Shown: in pieces, positions 39,466 through 46,784 of the stretch
Numbering within the stretch: position 1 is the first letter of the stretch
Layout of the letters: every line of letters starts with the position of its first letter
Source: Myxococcales bacterium
GTDB taxonomy: Bacteria > Myxococcota_A > Polyangia > Nannocystales > Nannocystaceae
Direction of reading: 5' to 3'
NCBI GenBank assembly: GCA_020633335.1
Contig: JACKDU010000008.1
Location: 310,001-374,000, forward strand
DNA: 64,000 nucleotides
The notes under the pieces: generated by a model
The model's database searches: none
Told to the model about the DNA's origin: nothing
The model's input: the letters and a program-made list of their open reading frames with translations, nothing else
Program-made: the position numbers and the translations under genes

Positions 39466-41085
39466 ATGCTCGCCACGCCGTCGCTCCTCCTCGCCGCCCA
39501 GGTCCTCGCCGCGACCATCGACGTCAACCCCGGAGACGACCTCTGGGGGACCCTCAAGGCGCTCGGCGCCGGCGACGAGGTGATCATCCACGCCGGCACC
39601 TACGCGGTCCCCGGCTTCGTCGATCTCATGCTCCCGGGGACCGAGGGCCAGCCGATCCTGATCCGCGCCGGCGACGGCGAGGAGGTGATCATCCAGGGGA
39701 TCCCCGAGCAGAACACCTTCAACGTCCAGGGGAGCTGGTACACCCTCCGCGGCCTCAAGATCGTCGGCGGCTCCCACGGGATCCGGGTCGGCACCTCGGA
39801 TCACGCGACCTTCGAGGACATCGAGATCACGACGATCGGCGACGTCGGGATCTCGTGCAACCGCCCCGACAACACCTACGAGGCGATCACGATCCGCGGC
39901 GTCCACATCCACGACACCGGGATGGGCGGCGGCCCCGGCGAGTGCATGTACCTCGGCTGCAACGACGACGGCTGCCAGATGTGGGACTCGACGATCGAGT
40001 TCAACTGGTGCCACGACACCCTCGCGGGCTCGCAGGGCGACGGCATCGAGCTCAAGACCGGCTCCTACAACAACGTCATCCGTCACAACGTGATCCACGA
40101 CGTCAAGTACCCGGGGATCACGATCTACGGGACGGTCGGCAACAAGGCGCCGAACGTCGTCGAGGGCAACGCGGTCTGGGCGTCCGGTGACAACGGGATC
40201 CAGACGGTCGGCGACGCGATCGTCCGCAACAACCTGGTCTTCGCCGTCGGCGCCAACGGGATCCACGCCAAGCCGAGCCAGGGCGAGATCGTCGAGAACC
40301 TGACGATCGTCCACAACACGATCCTCAACGGCGCGGGGATCTGCCTCCGCGGCAACCAGTGGCCGGGCGGCGAGGGGATCGTCGTCGCCGGCAACGCCTT
40401 CTACTGCGAGGGCGGGACCGCGATCCGCCTGCCCGAAGGGTCAGGCACCTCGTCCTTCGCGGCGAACGCGGTCGTCGGCGGCGTCGAGGGCGTGGCGATG
40501 GGGACCTTCGACGGGGTCAGCCTCGCGGCCGCCTTCGCCGACGCGGCCGCCAAGGACGTCTACCCCGCCGACGGCTCGCCGCTCGTCGACGCCGGCGACC
40601 CCGCCCACGCGCCCGCCGACGACTTCAACTGCCTCCCCCGCGATCCCGCGGCCCCGGACGCCGGCGCCTACGATCGCGACGCGCCGACCAACCCGGGCTG
40701 GGCGGTCGCGCCCGGCTTCAAGACCTGCGCCGATCTCGGCGGTGACACGACCGGCGGCGTCGAGACCAGCGGCGGCAGCGACACCAGCGGCGGCGACACC
40801 AGCGGTGCGTCGACGACCGGAGGAGGCGGCACCACCGGGGCCTCGAGCGCCGGCACCGACGGCACCGGCGGCACCTCGGGCGGCGGCTCGAGCGACACCA
40901 GCGGCGACGCCAGCGGGAGCGCGAGCACGGCCGCGGGCTCGAGCGCCACGGCCAGCGACACCGCCGCGGACACCAGCGGCGACGAGGGGGAGGGCTGCGC
41001 CTGCGGTGTCGACGCGGTCCCCCAGCCGGCGTCTCTCCTCGCCCTTTTCAGTCTCCTCGCGTGGCGACGTCGGCATCGCTCCTAG
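39466..41085 (+). CDS. Right-handed beta-helix surface protein with MYXO-CTERM-like tail
   Basis: 539 residues. A signal peptide (MLATPSLLLAAQVLA) precedes a parallel beta-helix, seen as stacked short rungs: YTLRGLKIVGGSHGIRVG, ATFEDIEITTIGDVGISC, NNVIRHNVIHDVKYPGITIY, NVVEGNAVWASGDNGIQTVG and AIVRNNLVFAVGANGIHA. The start EVIIHAGTYAVPG is like polysaccharide lyases and pectate-lyase-like proteins, but the catalytic residues cannot be assigned. Residues 425-505 are a Thr/Ser/Gly/Asp linker. The end (GCACGVDAVPQPASLLALFS, then LLAWRRRHRS) has Cys, a membrane stretch and Arg/His, the MYXO-CTERM layout for surface anchoring. Confidence 0.85.
   Translation: MLATPSLLLAAQVLAATIDVNPGDDLWGTLKALGAGDEVIIHAGTYAVPGFVDLMLPGTEGQPILIRAGDGEEVIIQGIPEQNTFNVQGSWYTLRGLKIVGGSHGIRVGTSDHATFEDIEITTIGDVGISCNRPDNTYEAITIRGVHIHDTGMGGGPGECMYLGCNDDGCQMWDSTIEFNWCHDTLAGSQGDGIELKTGSYNNVIRHNVIHDVKYPGITIYGTVGNKAPNVVEGNAVWASGDNGIQTVGDAIVRNNLVFAVGANGIHAKPSQGEIVENLTIVHNTILNGAGICLRGNQWPGGEGIVVAGNAFYCEGGTAIRLPEGSGTSSFAANAVVGGVEGVAMGTFDGVSLAAAFADAAAKDVYPADGSPLVDAGDPAHAPADDFNCLPRDPAAPDAGAYDRDAPTNPGWAVAPGFKTCADLGGDTTGGVETSGGSDTSGGDTSGASTTGGGGTTGASSAGTDGTGGTSGGGSSDTSGDASGSASTAAGSSATASDTAADTSGDEGEGCACGVDAVPQPASLLALFSLLAWRRRHRS
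40430..40443. repeat. Dispersed palindrome variant, intragenic copy
   Basis: TGCCC-GAAG-GGTCA inside the beta-helix gene, flanked by GCC and GGC so that the arms extend to GCCTG/CAGGC. Codons GAA and TCA are rare here. Confidence 0.5.
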
Positions 41086-41279
41086 CCCCGTGCTCGGCCG
41101 CGCCCGCGCGTATCCGCCCGCGGATTCCGATCGATCGTTGACCGGCCTCCCTCGAATGGAGGATGCTCTCGGATGGGGGTGCGGGCCCTGCGCGCGTTCA
41201 CGGCGGCTTTTCAACCACCATCGAATCTGCGGACCCTCACGTCGGTCGAAGGCCAACCCCCGAAACCAAGAGGACAGAC

Positions 41280-42185
41280 ATGAAGACACTCACGCTCTCC
41301 ACTCTGCTCGCCATCCTGATGGCCGCCCCCAGCGCGGCTCTCGCGGCCCCCGCGGTCGAGGCCAGCGCCACCATCACGGCCGACGCGTCCGCCGAGGTCG
41401 AGGACGACATCCTCCTGGTGATCGACCTGCCGATCGCCGCGATCGACGCGCGCGAGGCCGGCGTCGAGGAGGCCGAGATCACCGAGGCCCTCGAGGGCGC
41501 CGAGGAGATCGGCACCTCCGCGGGCGAGGCGACCGCGGTCCTCACCGTCGAGGCCGACGAGACCAAGGGCAACGGCAAGCGGAAGGGCTTCGGCCTCTAC
41601 GTCAAGAAGCTCCTCGTCGAGGGCTACCGCGGCCCCGAGCTCGCCGCCAAGATCCGCGAGCGCAAGGCCGAGATCGCCGACATGAGCGACGAGGAGAAGG
41701 CCCAGCTCAAGGCCGACCTCAAGGCCAAGCACGAGGCCGAGGTCGAGCGCCGCAAGGAGCTCCACGCCAAGATCAAGGCCGAGAAGGCCGCCGGCAAGAA
41801 GATCAAGCAGCACCAGGCCGAGCTCCACGCCAAGCTCGACAAGAAGCGCCAGGACGAGCGCCGCGAGCACATGGCGACCAAGGCCAAGCTCAAGGGCAAG
41901 ATCGCCAAGGAGAAGGCGAAGGACGACCCGAACGAGGCGAAGGTCAAGCACCTCAAGCACGAGCTCCACGAGGAGAACGCCGAGCACCGCGAGAAGATGG
42001 ACAAGATCGAGGCCCGCGAGGACAAGCTCGAGAAGCGCGAGGACAAGGTCGAGAAGCACGGCGACAAGCTCAAGGCCAAGGAGGAGCGCCTCGAGACCCG
42101 TGAGACCAAGCGCGAGGAGCACAAGGACAAGATCAAGGCCAAGGTCGAGGCGAAGCGCGCCGACAAGGGCGCCGCCCCCGAGTAG
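41280..42185 (+). CDS. Exported highly charged helical (K/E-rich) protein
   Basis: 301 residues. The signal peptide ILMAAPSAALAAPA is followed by an acidic region to residue 95. Residues 96-301 are almost wholly Lys, Glu, Arg, Asp, His and Ala (LKADLKAKHEAEVERRKELH, KLEKREDKVEKHGDKLKAKE) with no Pro until the last few residues, so it should form a long single alpha helix or coiled coil. FGLYVKKLLVEGYRGPELAA near residue 105 is the only mixed stretch. No known family. The ribosome site is GAGG, 6 bases before the ATG. TTGACC at 41138 could be a -35. A small lipoprotein follows in the same operon. Confidence 0.78.
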   Translation: MKTLTLSTLLAILMAAPSAALAAPAVEASATITADASAEVEDDILLVIDLPIAAIDAREAGVEEAEITEALEGAEEIGTSAGEATAVLTVEADETKGNGKRKGFGLYVKKLLVEGYRGPELAAKIRERKAEIADMSDEEKAQLKADLKAKHEAEVERRKELHAKIKAEKAAGKKIKQHQAELHAKLDKKRQDERREHMATKAKLKGKIAKEKAKDDPNEAKVKHLKHELHEENAEHREKMDKIEAREDKLEKREDKVEKHGDKLKAKEERLETRETKREEHKDKIKAKVEAKRADKGAAPE

Positions 42186-42223
42186 GCCGGCCCGACACCC
42201 GACGAAGGACGAGGTACGACGAC

Positions 42224-42562
42224 ATGCAGCGAATCTTCCTCACCATGATGGTTGCGATGCCCCTGGCCCTCGGGGCCTGCGGCGGTGACAAGCCGGCCGA
42301 CGGCAAGACCGAGGCCAAGGGCGACGAGGGCGCCAAGGAGGCCGACGCCGGCGAGGCCGAGGCGGCCGACGAGGCCGAGGCGATGGACCCGCGGGTCGAG
42401 AAGGCCGTGACGATCGCCAACGAGATCGCCAAGAACCCCGACGACGCCGACGCGATCCTCGAGAAGAACGGCCTCGACCGCGAGGGCTTCGAGAAGCTGA
42501 TGTACGAGATCGCCAAGGATCCCGAGCTCTCAAAGAGCTACGCGATCCACCGCGAGGCCTGA
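42224..42562 (+). CDS. Small charged lipoprotein
   Basis: 112 residues. The signal MMVAMPLALGACGG is a good lipobox. An Ala/Glu/Lys/Asp-rich spacer reaches residue 55, then a small helical domain follows: RVEKAVTIANEIAKNPDDAD, ILEKNGLDREGFEKLMYEIA and DPELSKSYAIHREA. The spacing of the helices suggests a compact three-helix bundle. No family recognised. It lies 38 bases after the K/E-rich exported protein, probably in one operon. Confidence 0.75.
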   Translation: MQRIFLTMMVAMPLALGACGGDKPADGKTEAKGDEGAKEADAGEAEAADEAEAMDPRVEKAVTIANEIAKNPDDADAILEKNGLDREGFEKLMYEIAKDPELSKSYAIHREA

Positions 42563-42638
42563 TCCCGACGCGCGCAGGCGCGGAGACCCGGCGCCCCCCA
42601 GCTCAGGCTGCGGGGCGCCGCGTCGCGAGCGCGGCCGC

Positions 42639-43436
42639 TCAGCGAGCGCCGGCCTCGACCGCGTCGAGGCGCGCCTCGAGGTCGACCAGGCGCCGCCGGA
42701 GCGCGAGGTTCTCCTCCTCGGCGTCGACCAGGCGCTGGTGGAGCCCCTGGATCGCGGCCATCGACACGCCGCTCGCGTCGAGCGGGAAGATCATCCGATC
42801 GGTGTCCCAGAGGCCGAACGCCGCCGCGAAGTCCTGGGCCATCGGCCCGAGGTGGCGGACCTCGGCGGAGTCCTTGGTGTAGCGCCAGGTGCTGATCGGC
42901 AGGGCGACGACCTTGGCGAGGACCGCCGCCGGGTCGACCTCGCGGAGGTCCGACTTGAGGTTGCGATCGCTTATCGGGCACATCATCGAGCAGAACTCCT
43001 TGCCCGGCGGCACCGGCACGCCCTGACAGCACTGCAGGCCGTCGCAGCAGGCCTCGCCCTGGGCGCAGCTCCCCCCCTCGTCCATGCAGACGCCGCCGGT
43101 CGTGTCGCCGGTCGTGTCGCCGGTCGTGCTCGTGTCCGTGGTCGAGCCGGAGGTGCCGCCGCTCGACGAGGAGCTCGTGTCCCCGCTCGACGACGAGCTC
43201 CCGTCGCTGGTCGACGCCGAGGTCGACGAGCCGCCGCTCGACGAGCCGGAGCCGCTCGCGGTGTCGCCCGACGAGGACGACGACGCCGAGGTCGACGAGG
43301 TGCCCGCGCTGGTCTGGGTGGTGCCGCCGCCGGTCGAGCCGTCGGAGGTGCCCTTGTCGTCGCCGCTGCAGCCCGCGAGGGCGAGGGCGAAGGTGAGGGC
43401 GATCGGGGTGAGGAGATCAAGGAAGCGAATCGTCAT
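42639..43436 (-). CDS. Lipoprotein with S74 intramolecular-chaperone domain
   Basis: 265 residues. A lipobox (ALALAGCSG) and a long Ser/Thr/Gly linker (about 25-115) lead to a small Cys-rich part (CMDEGGSCAQGEACCDGLQC). From about residue 155 the sequence is a Peptidase_S74 (endosialidase chaperone) domain: SDRNLKSDLREVDPAAVLAK, PISTWRYTKDSAEVRHLGPM and AQDFAAAFGLWDTDR. A C-terminal coiled coil follows (EEENLALRRRLVDLEARLDA). In phage tail spikes this domain helps trimers fold and then cuts itself off; in bacteria it is found on surface proteins. The ATG at 43436 is chosen for the GGAA site six bases upstream. Confidence 0.83.
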   Translation of the reverse strand: MTIRFLDLLTPIALTFALALAGCSGDDKGTSDGSTGGGTTQTSAGTSSTSASSSSSGDTASGSGSSSGGSSTSASTSDGSSSSSGDTSSSSSGGTSGSTTDTSTTGDTTGDTTGGVCMDEGGSCAQGEACCDGLQCCQGVPVPPGKEFCSMMCPISDRNLKSDLREVDPAAVLAKVVALPISTWRYTKDSAEVRHLGPMAQDFAAAFGLWDTDRMIFPLDASGVSMAAIQGLHQRLVDAEEENLALRRRLVDLEARLDAVEAGAR

Positions 43437-43636
43437 GGCAAGTTCCATCGCGCGGCCGCTCGCCGCGTCCTTCGGCGATAGTACGGCACTCACCGCGAGT
43501 TCCCGCGCGATGCGAGAGGAACGGCGATCCGAGGGCAGGAGAGCGCCCTCCCGGCGTCACGCGGTCGACGCGCCGCGACCCCGAAGAAGGGAGCCATGCC
43601 GGCGCGCGACGCATGTCGAGCCTCCGCCTGACCTGC

Positions 43637-43642
43637 TAGCGT
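43637..43642 (+). promoter_or_regulatory. Candidate -10 hexamer TAGCGT, leaderless promoter
   Basis: Ends 7 bases before the GTG at 43650; it overlaps the alternative GTG at 43641 and so favours 43650. Confidence 0.45.
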
Positions 43643-43649
43643 GCGGCCG

Positions 43650-44855
43650 GTGCCGCCCGCGTCGACGATCGCCCTGAGCACCCGCGCCGCCCGTCGCCTG
43701 GCGATCGCCCGCGCCGGCCTCTGGCGCCCGGAGCCGACCGGCCTGCCGAGCCGCGCCCGTCGGCGCCCCGCCGACGCCGAGGCCGACGCCCACGCGATCA
43801 TCGATCGCTTCGGCTACCTCCAGCTCGACACGGTCGCGGTGAGCGGCGCCCGCAGCCACGCGATCGTCCTCCTCTCGCGCCTCCCGGGCCTGACGATCGA
43901 CCAGGCCGAGGCGCTCCTCCGGCCTGGCGCGCCGCTCTTCGAGTACTGGGGGCACGAGGTCTCGTGGATCCCCCTCGACCTCTACCCCGCCTTCGCCTTC
44001 CGCCGCCGCGAGTTCCAGACCCATCCCTGGTGGGGCGACCTCCTCGGCGAGCACCCGAAGGTCGCCCGCGACATCGTCAAGCGGATCGCCGACGAGGGGC
44101 CGCTGCGCTCCGCCGATCTCGAGGGCTCGAGCGGCGCCGGCTGGTGGAACCTCAAGCTGACCAAGAAGGTAGCGACCGCCCTCTGGTCGGCCGGCGAGCT
44201 GGCGATCTCCGAGCGCCGCGCCTTCCTCCGCGCCTTCGACCTCAGCGAGCGGGTGATCCCGGCGGCGACCCGCGCCCGCGCGCTCAGCGAGGACGAGGCG
44301 CTGCGGGTGCTCCTCCTCCGCGCCCTCGCCGGCCACGGCTGGGCGACGACCTCGACGCTGGCGGCGACCTGGCGCCTCCGCAACCGGCGGCCGGCGATCC
44401 AGCGGGCGCTCGCCGAGCTGGTGGAGGCCGGCGAGATCGTCGCGGCGTCGCTGGTCAGCGACGAGGGCGGCCGCCGCCCCGGCTGGATCCGGCCCGCCGA
44501 TCTCGAGCTCCTCGCCCGCCTCGAGCGGGCGCGGCCGCGGGCCGATCGCGGGGTGCTCCTCTCGCCCTTCGACCCGCTCCTCTGGGATCGCGCCCGGGTC
44601 CGCGAGCTCTTCGGCTTCGATCAGATCCTCGAGATCTTCAAGCCGCCGAGCCAGCGGGTCTACGGCTACTACTGCATGCCGGTGCTCGCGGCCGATCGGC
44701 TGATCGCCCGGGTCGACCTCAAGGCCGAGCGCCGCGGCGGCCACCTCAAGGTCCTCGCGCTCCACCGCGAGGGGCGCGGCGCCGACGAGCGGCGGGCGAT
44801 CGACCACGCGCTGACGAGCTACGCCGACGCCCTCGGCCTCGCGCTCCGCCGCTGA
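43650..44855 (+). CDS. AlkX/YcaQ-type winged-helix DNA glycosylase
   Basis: 401 residues of the HTH_42 family. YGHEV-like WGHEVSWIPLDLYPAFAFRR, LTKKVATALWSAGELAISER and YGYYCMPVLAADRLIARVDL are typical. The catalytic motif FGYLQLDTVAVSGARSH contains Q-hydrophobic-D (QLD), the form seen in AlkX (YcaQ) rather than the QxQ of AlkZ. AlkX removes bases in DNA interstrand crosslinks made by nitrogen mustards and similar agents. The GTG at 43650 is preferred on the promoter box. It diverges from the S74 lipoprotein and is monocistronic. Confidence 0.85.
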   Translation: MPPASTIALSTRAARRLAIARAGLWRPEPTGLPSRARRRPADAEADAHAIIDRFGYLQLDTVAVSGARSHAIVLLSRLPGLTIDQAEALLRPGAPLFEYWGHEVSWIPLDLYPAFAFRRREFQTHPWWGDLLGEHPKVARDIVKRIADEGPLRSADLEGSSGAGWWNLKLTKKVATALWSAGELAISERRAFLRAFDLSERVIPAATRARALSEDEALRVLLLRALAGHGWATTSTLAATWRLRNRRPAIQRALAELVEAGEIVAASLVSDEGGRRPGWIRPADLELLARLERARPRADRGVLLSPFDPLLWDRARVRELFGFDQILEIFKPPSQRVYGYYCMPVLAADRLIARVDLKAERRGGHLKVLALHREGRGADERRAIDHALTSYADALGLALRR

Positions 44856-44873
44856 GCGCCGCCGTGGCCGACC

Positions 44874-44887
44874 TGCCCCTTGGGTCA
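44874..44887. repeat. Dispersed palindrome variant, intergenic copy
   Basis: TGCCC-CTTG-GGTCA, 18 bases after the glycosylase stop; possible weak terminator. Confidence 0.4.
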
Positions 44888-44998
44888 TCCTCGCGCGCGC
44901 CCCCGCGCGCCGCGCGCGGAGGCCGGACCATTTTCGCGCCGGGGAAACCCCGCACCAGATCATGCGTTGATGGCAACCTCATTCGAGGAGCGGAGCCG

Positions 44999-46669
44999 AT
45001 GAGCGAAGAGCAAGGGACATCGATCGATCTCGAGGTTGCGATCGTCGGCGGCGGCGTCGCTGGCTGCTACAGCGCGTGGCGCATGGTCGGCGCCGACCAC
45101 CAGCGGCGGGTCGGCCTCTTCGAGCTCAGCGATCGGATCGGCGGCCGCCTCTACTCGCGCCACCTCCCGGGGATGCCCCACGTCGTCGCCGAGCTCGGCG
45201 GCATGCGCTACATCCCCGAGGCCCAGGCGCTGATCCACGGGCTCATCGAGCACCTCGAGCTGCCGAGCCGCCCCTTCCTCCGCGGCGTCTCGAACCCCGA
45301 CGGCGACGGCAACAACCTCTTCTTCCTCCGCCGCAAGCACATGCGGATGCGCGACGTCGCCGGCGAGGCGAGCGACCGCTACCACATGGAGTGGCACGAG
45401 CGCGGCAAGACCCCGGACGAGATCCTGGAGCACGTCGTCCGCACCTACGTCCCCAGCGGCGAGGGCCTCGACCTCGCGGGCAAGGCGGAGCGCCTGGTCT
45501 TCGGCGAGCCGCTCTACTGCCACGGCTTCTGGAACCTCCTCTACCGGGTCCTCTCCTCCGAGGCCTACGCCTTCGTCCGCGACGCCGGCGGCTACGACAC
45601 GAGCGTCGCCAACGGCAACGCGGCCTCGTCGCTGCAGGTCGATCAGTTCGTCGAGGGCGTCACCTACCGCACCCTCAAGCGGGGGATGGATCACCTGCCG
45701 AAGACCCTCGCGCGCCGCTTCGCCGACCTCGTCGAGCGCCACCAGGGGCGCCAGGGCCTCTACCTCGGCCACCGCCTCCTCCGCTTCGATCGGGCCGAGG
45801 AGGGCGCCCCCCGGCGCTACCGCCTCGAGTTCGCCGACCTCTCGGCGGTCCACGGCGACGACCTCGAGGGCGCCGAGCCGGTGGTCGTCTACGCCGATCA
45901 CGTCGTCCTCGCGCTGCCGCGGCGGGGCCTCGAGCTCCTCGATCAGGACAACTTCTTCTTCAGCCACCCGTGGATGCAGCGCCACCTCAAGGCGGTGATC
46001 AAGCAGGCCGCCTTCAAGCTCTTCCTCGGCTACGACCGACCGTGGTGGCGGGGGCTCGGGCTGGTCGCCGGCCACTCGGTCACCGACCTCCCGGTCCGCC
46101 AGACCTTCTACTTCCCGACCGAGGGCGAGCAGCCGGGCGCCGACCCCCACAACCACAACTCGCTGCTGATGGCGAGCTACGGCGACGACGCCTCGGCCGC
46201 CTTCTGGAAGGCCTTCGAAGGCGGCGCCCCCTTCCGCGGCGCGGCCAACCACTTCGTCGCCGACGGCGAGGCGCCGGTCGATGCCGACGCGGGCGCGGTC
46301 ACCGAGGCGATGGTCCACGCGATCCAGGGGCTCCTCCGGCAGATCCACGGCCTCCGCGAGCTCCCGGCGCCCTACACCGCGGCCTTCCAGGACTGGGGGA
46401 CCGACCCCCACGGCGCGGCCTGGCACGCCTGGAAGGCCGGCTTCCGCTACTGGGAGGTGATGAAGCGGATGCGCAAGCCGCTCGATCCCCGCTGGGGCGG
46501 CGACGGCGAGCCTGTCCCCGACGAGCAGGTGTACATCTGCGGCGAGGCCTACTCGAACGTCCAGAGCTGGATCGAGGGCGCGCTCCAGACCACCGAGCAG
46601 ATGCTGCAGGAGCACTTCGCGCTCGGCTCCCCGGAGTGGCTCGACGGCGACTACGACCTCGGGCCCTGA
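44999..46669 (+). CDS. Flavin-dependent amine/L-amino-acid oxidase
   Basis: 556 residues. The FAD dinucleotide motif is VAIVGGGVAGCYSAW, followed by RIGGRLYSRHLPGMPHVVAE and LGGMRYI, the GG doublet of monoamine oxidases. The C-terminal FAD-contact is VYICGEAYSNVQSWIEGALQ. HVVLALPRRGLELLD marks the central fold. It oxidises an amine or amino acid and makes peroxide; similarity of layout to L-amino-acid oxidases suggests an amino-acid substrate, but this is inference. GAGGAGCGG is the ribosome site. The acyl-CoA synthetase follows 115 bases later. Confidence 0.85.
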   Translation: MSEEQGTSIDLEVAIVGGGVAGCYSAWRMVGADHQRRVGLFELSDRIGGRLYSRHLPGMPHVVAELGGMRYIPEAQALIHGLIEHLELPSRPFLRGVSNPDGDGNNLFFLRRKHMRMRDVAGEASDRYHMEWHERGKTPDEILEHVVRTYVPSGEGLDLAGKAERLVFGEPLYCHGFWNLLYRVLSSEAYAFVRDAGGYDTSVANGNAASSLQVDQFVEGVTYRTLKRGMDHLPKTLARRFADLVERHQGRQGLYLGHRLLRFDRAEEGAPRRYRLEFADLSAVHGDDLEGAEPVVVYADHVVLALPRRGLELLDQDNFFFSHPWMQRHLKAVIKQAAFKLFLGYDRPWWRGLGLVAGHSVTDLPVRQTFYFPTEGEQPGADPHNHNSLLMASYGDDASAAFWKAFEGGAPFRGAANHFVADGEAPVDADAGAVTEAMVHAIQGLLRQIHGLRELPAPYTAAFQDWGTDPHGAAWHAWKAGFRYWEVMKRMRKPLDPRWGGDGEPVPDEQVYICGEAYSNVQSWIEGALQTTEQMLQEHFALGSPEWLDGDYDLGP

Positions 46670-46784
46670 GCGCTCGCCGGTGCCCCTCCGCGCGGCCGCG
46701 TGCCCCCGCGGCCCGCGACCCGGCGGGAGGGTCGCTCCTCGTGCTAGCTTCGTCCCGCGGCCACGAGGCCCGGGAGAGCGCACG

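Noticed and set aside
41164..42103. Overlapping long frames in the K/E-rich region as possible dual coding
   Set aside because: The Lys/Glu codons AAG and GAG give open frames in other phases by composition alone; those products have no signal or domain.
42639..43436. S74 domain as evidence of a prophage
   Set aside because: No phage structural, integrase or lysis genes lie nearby, and the gene has a lipobox and native linker.
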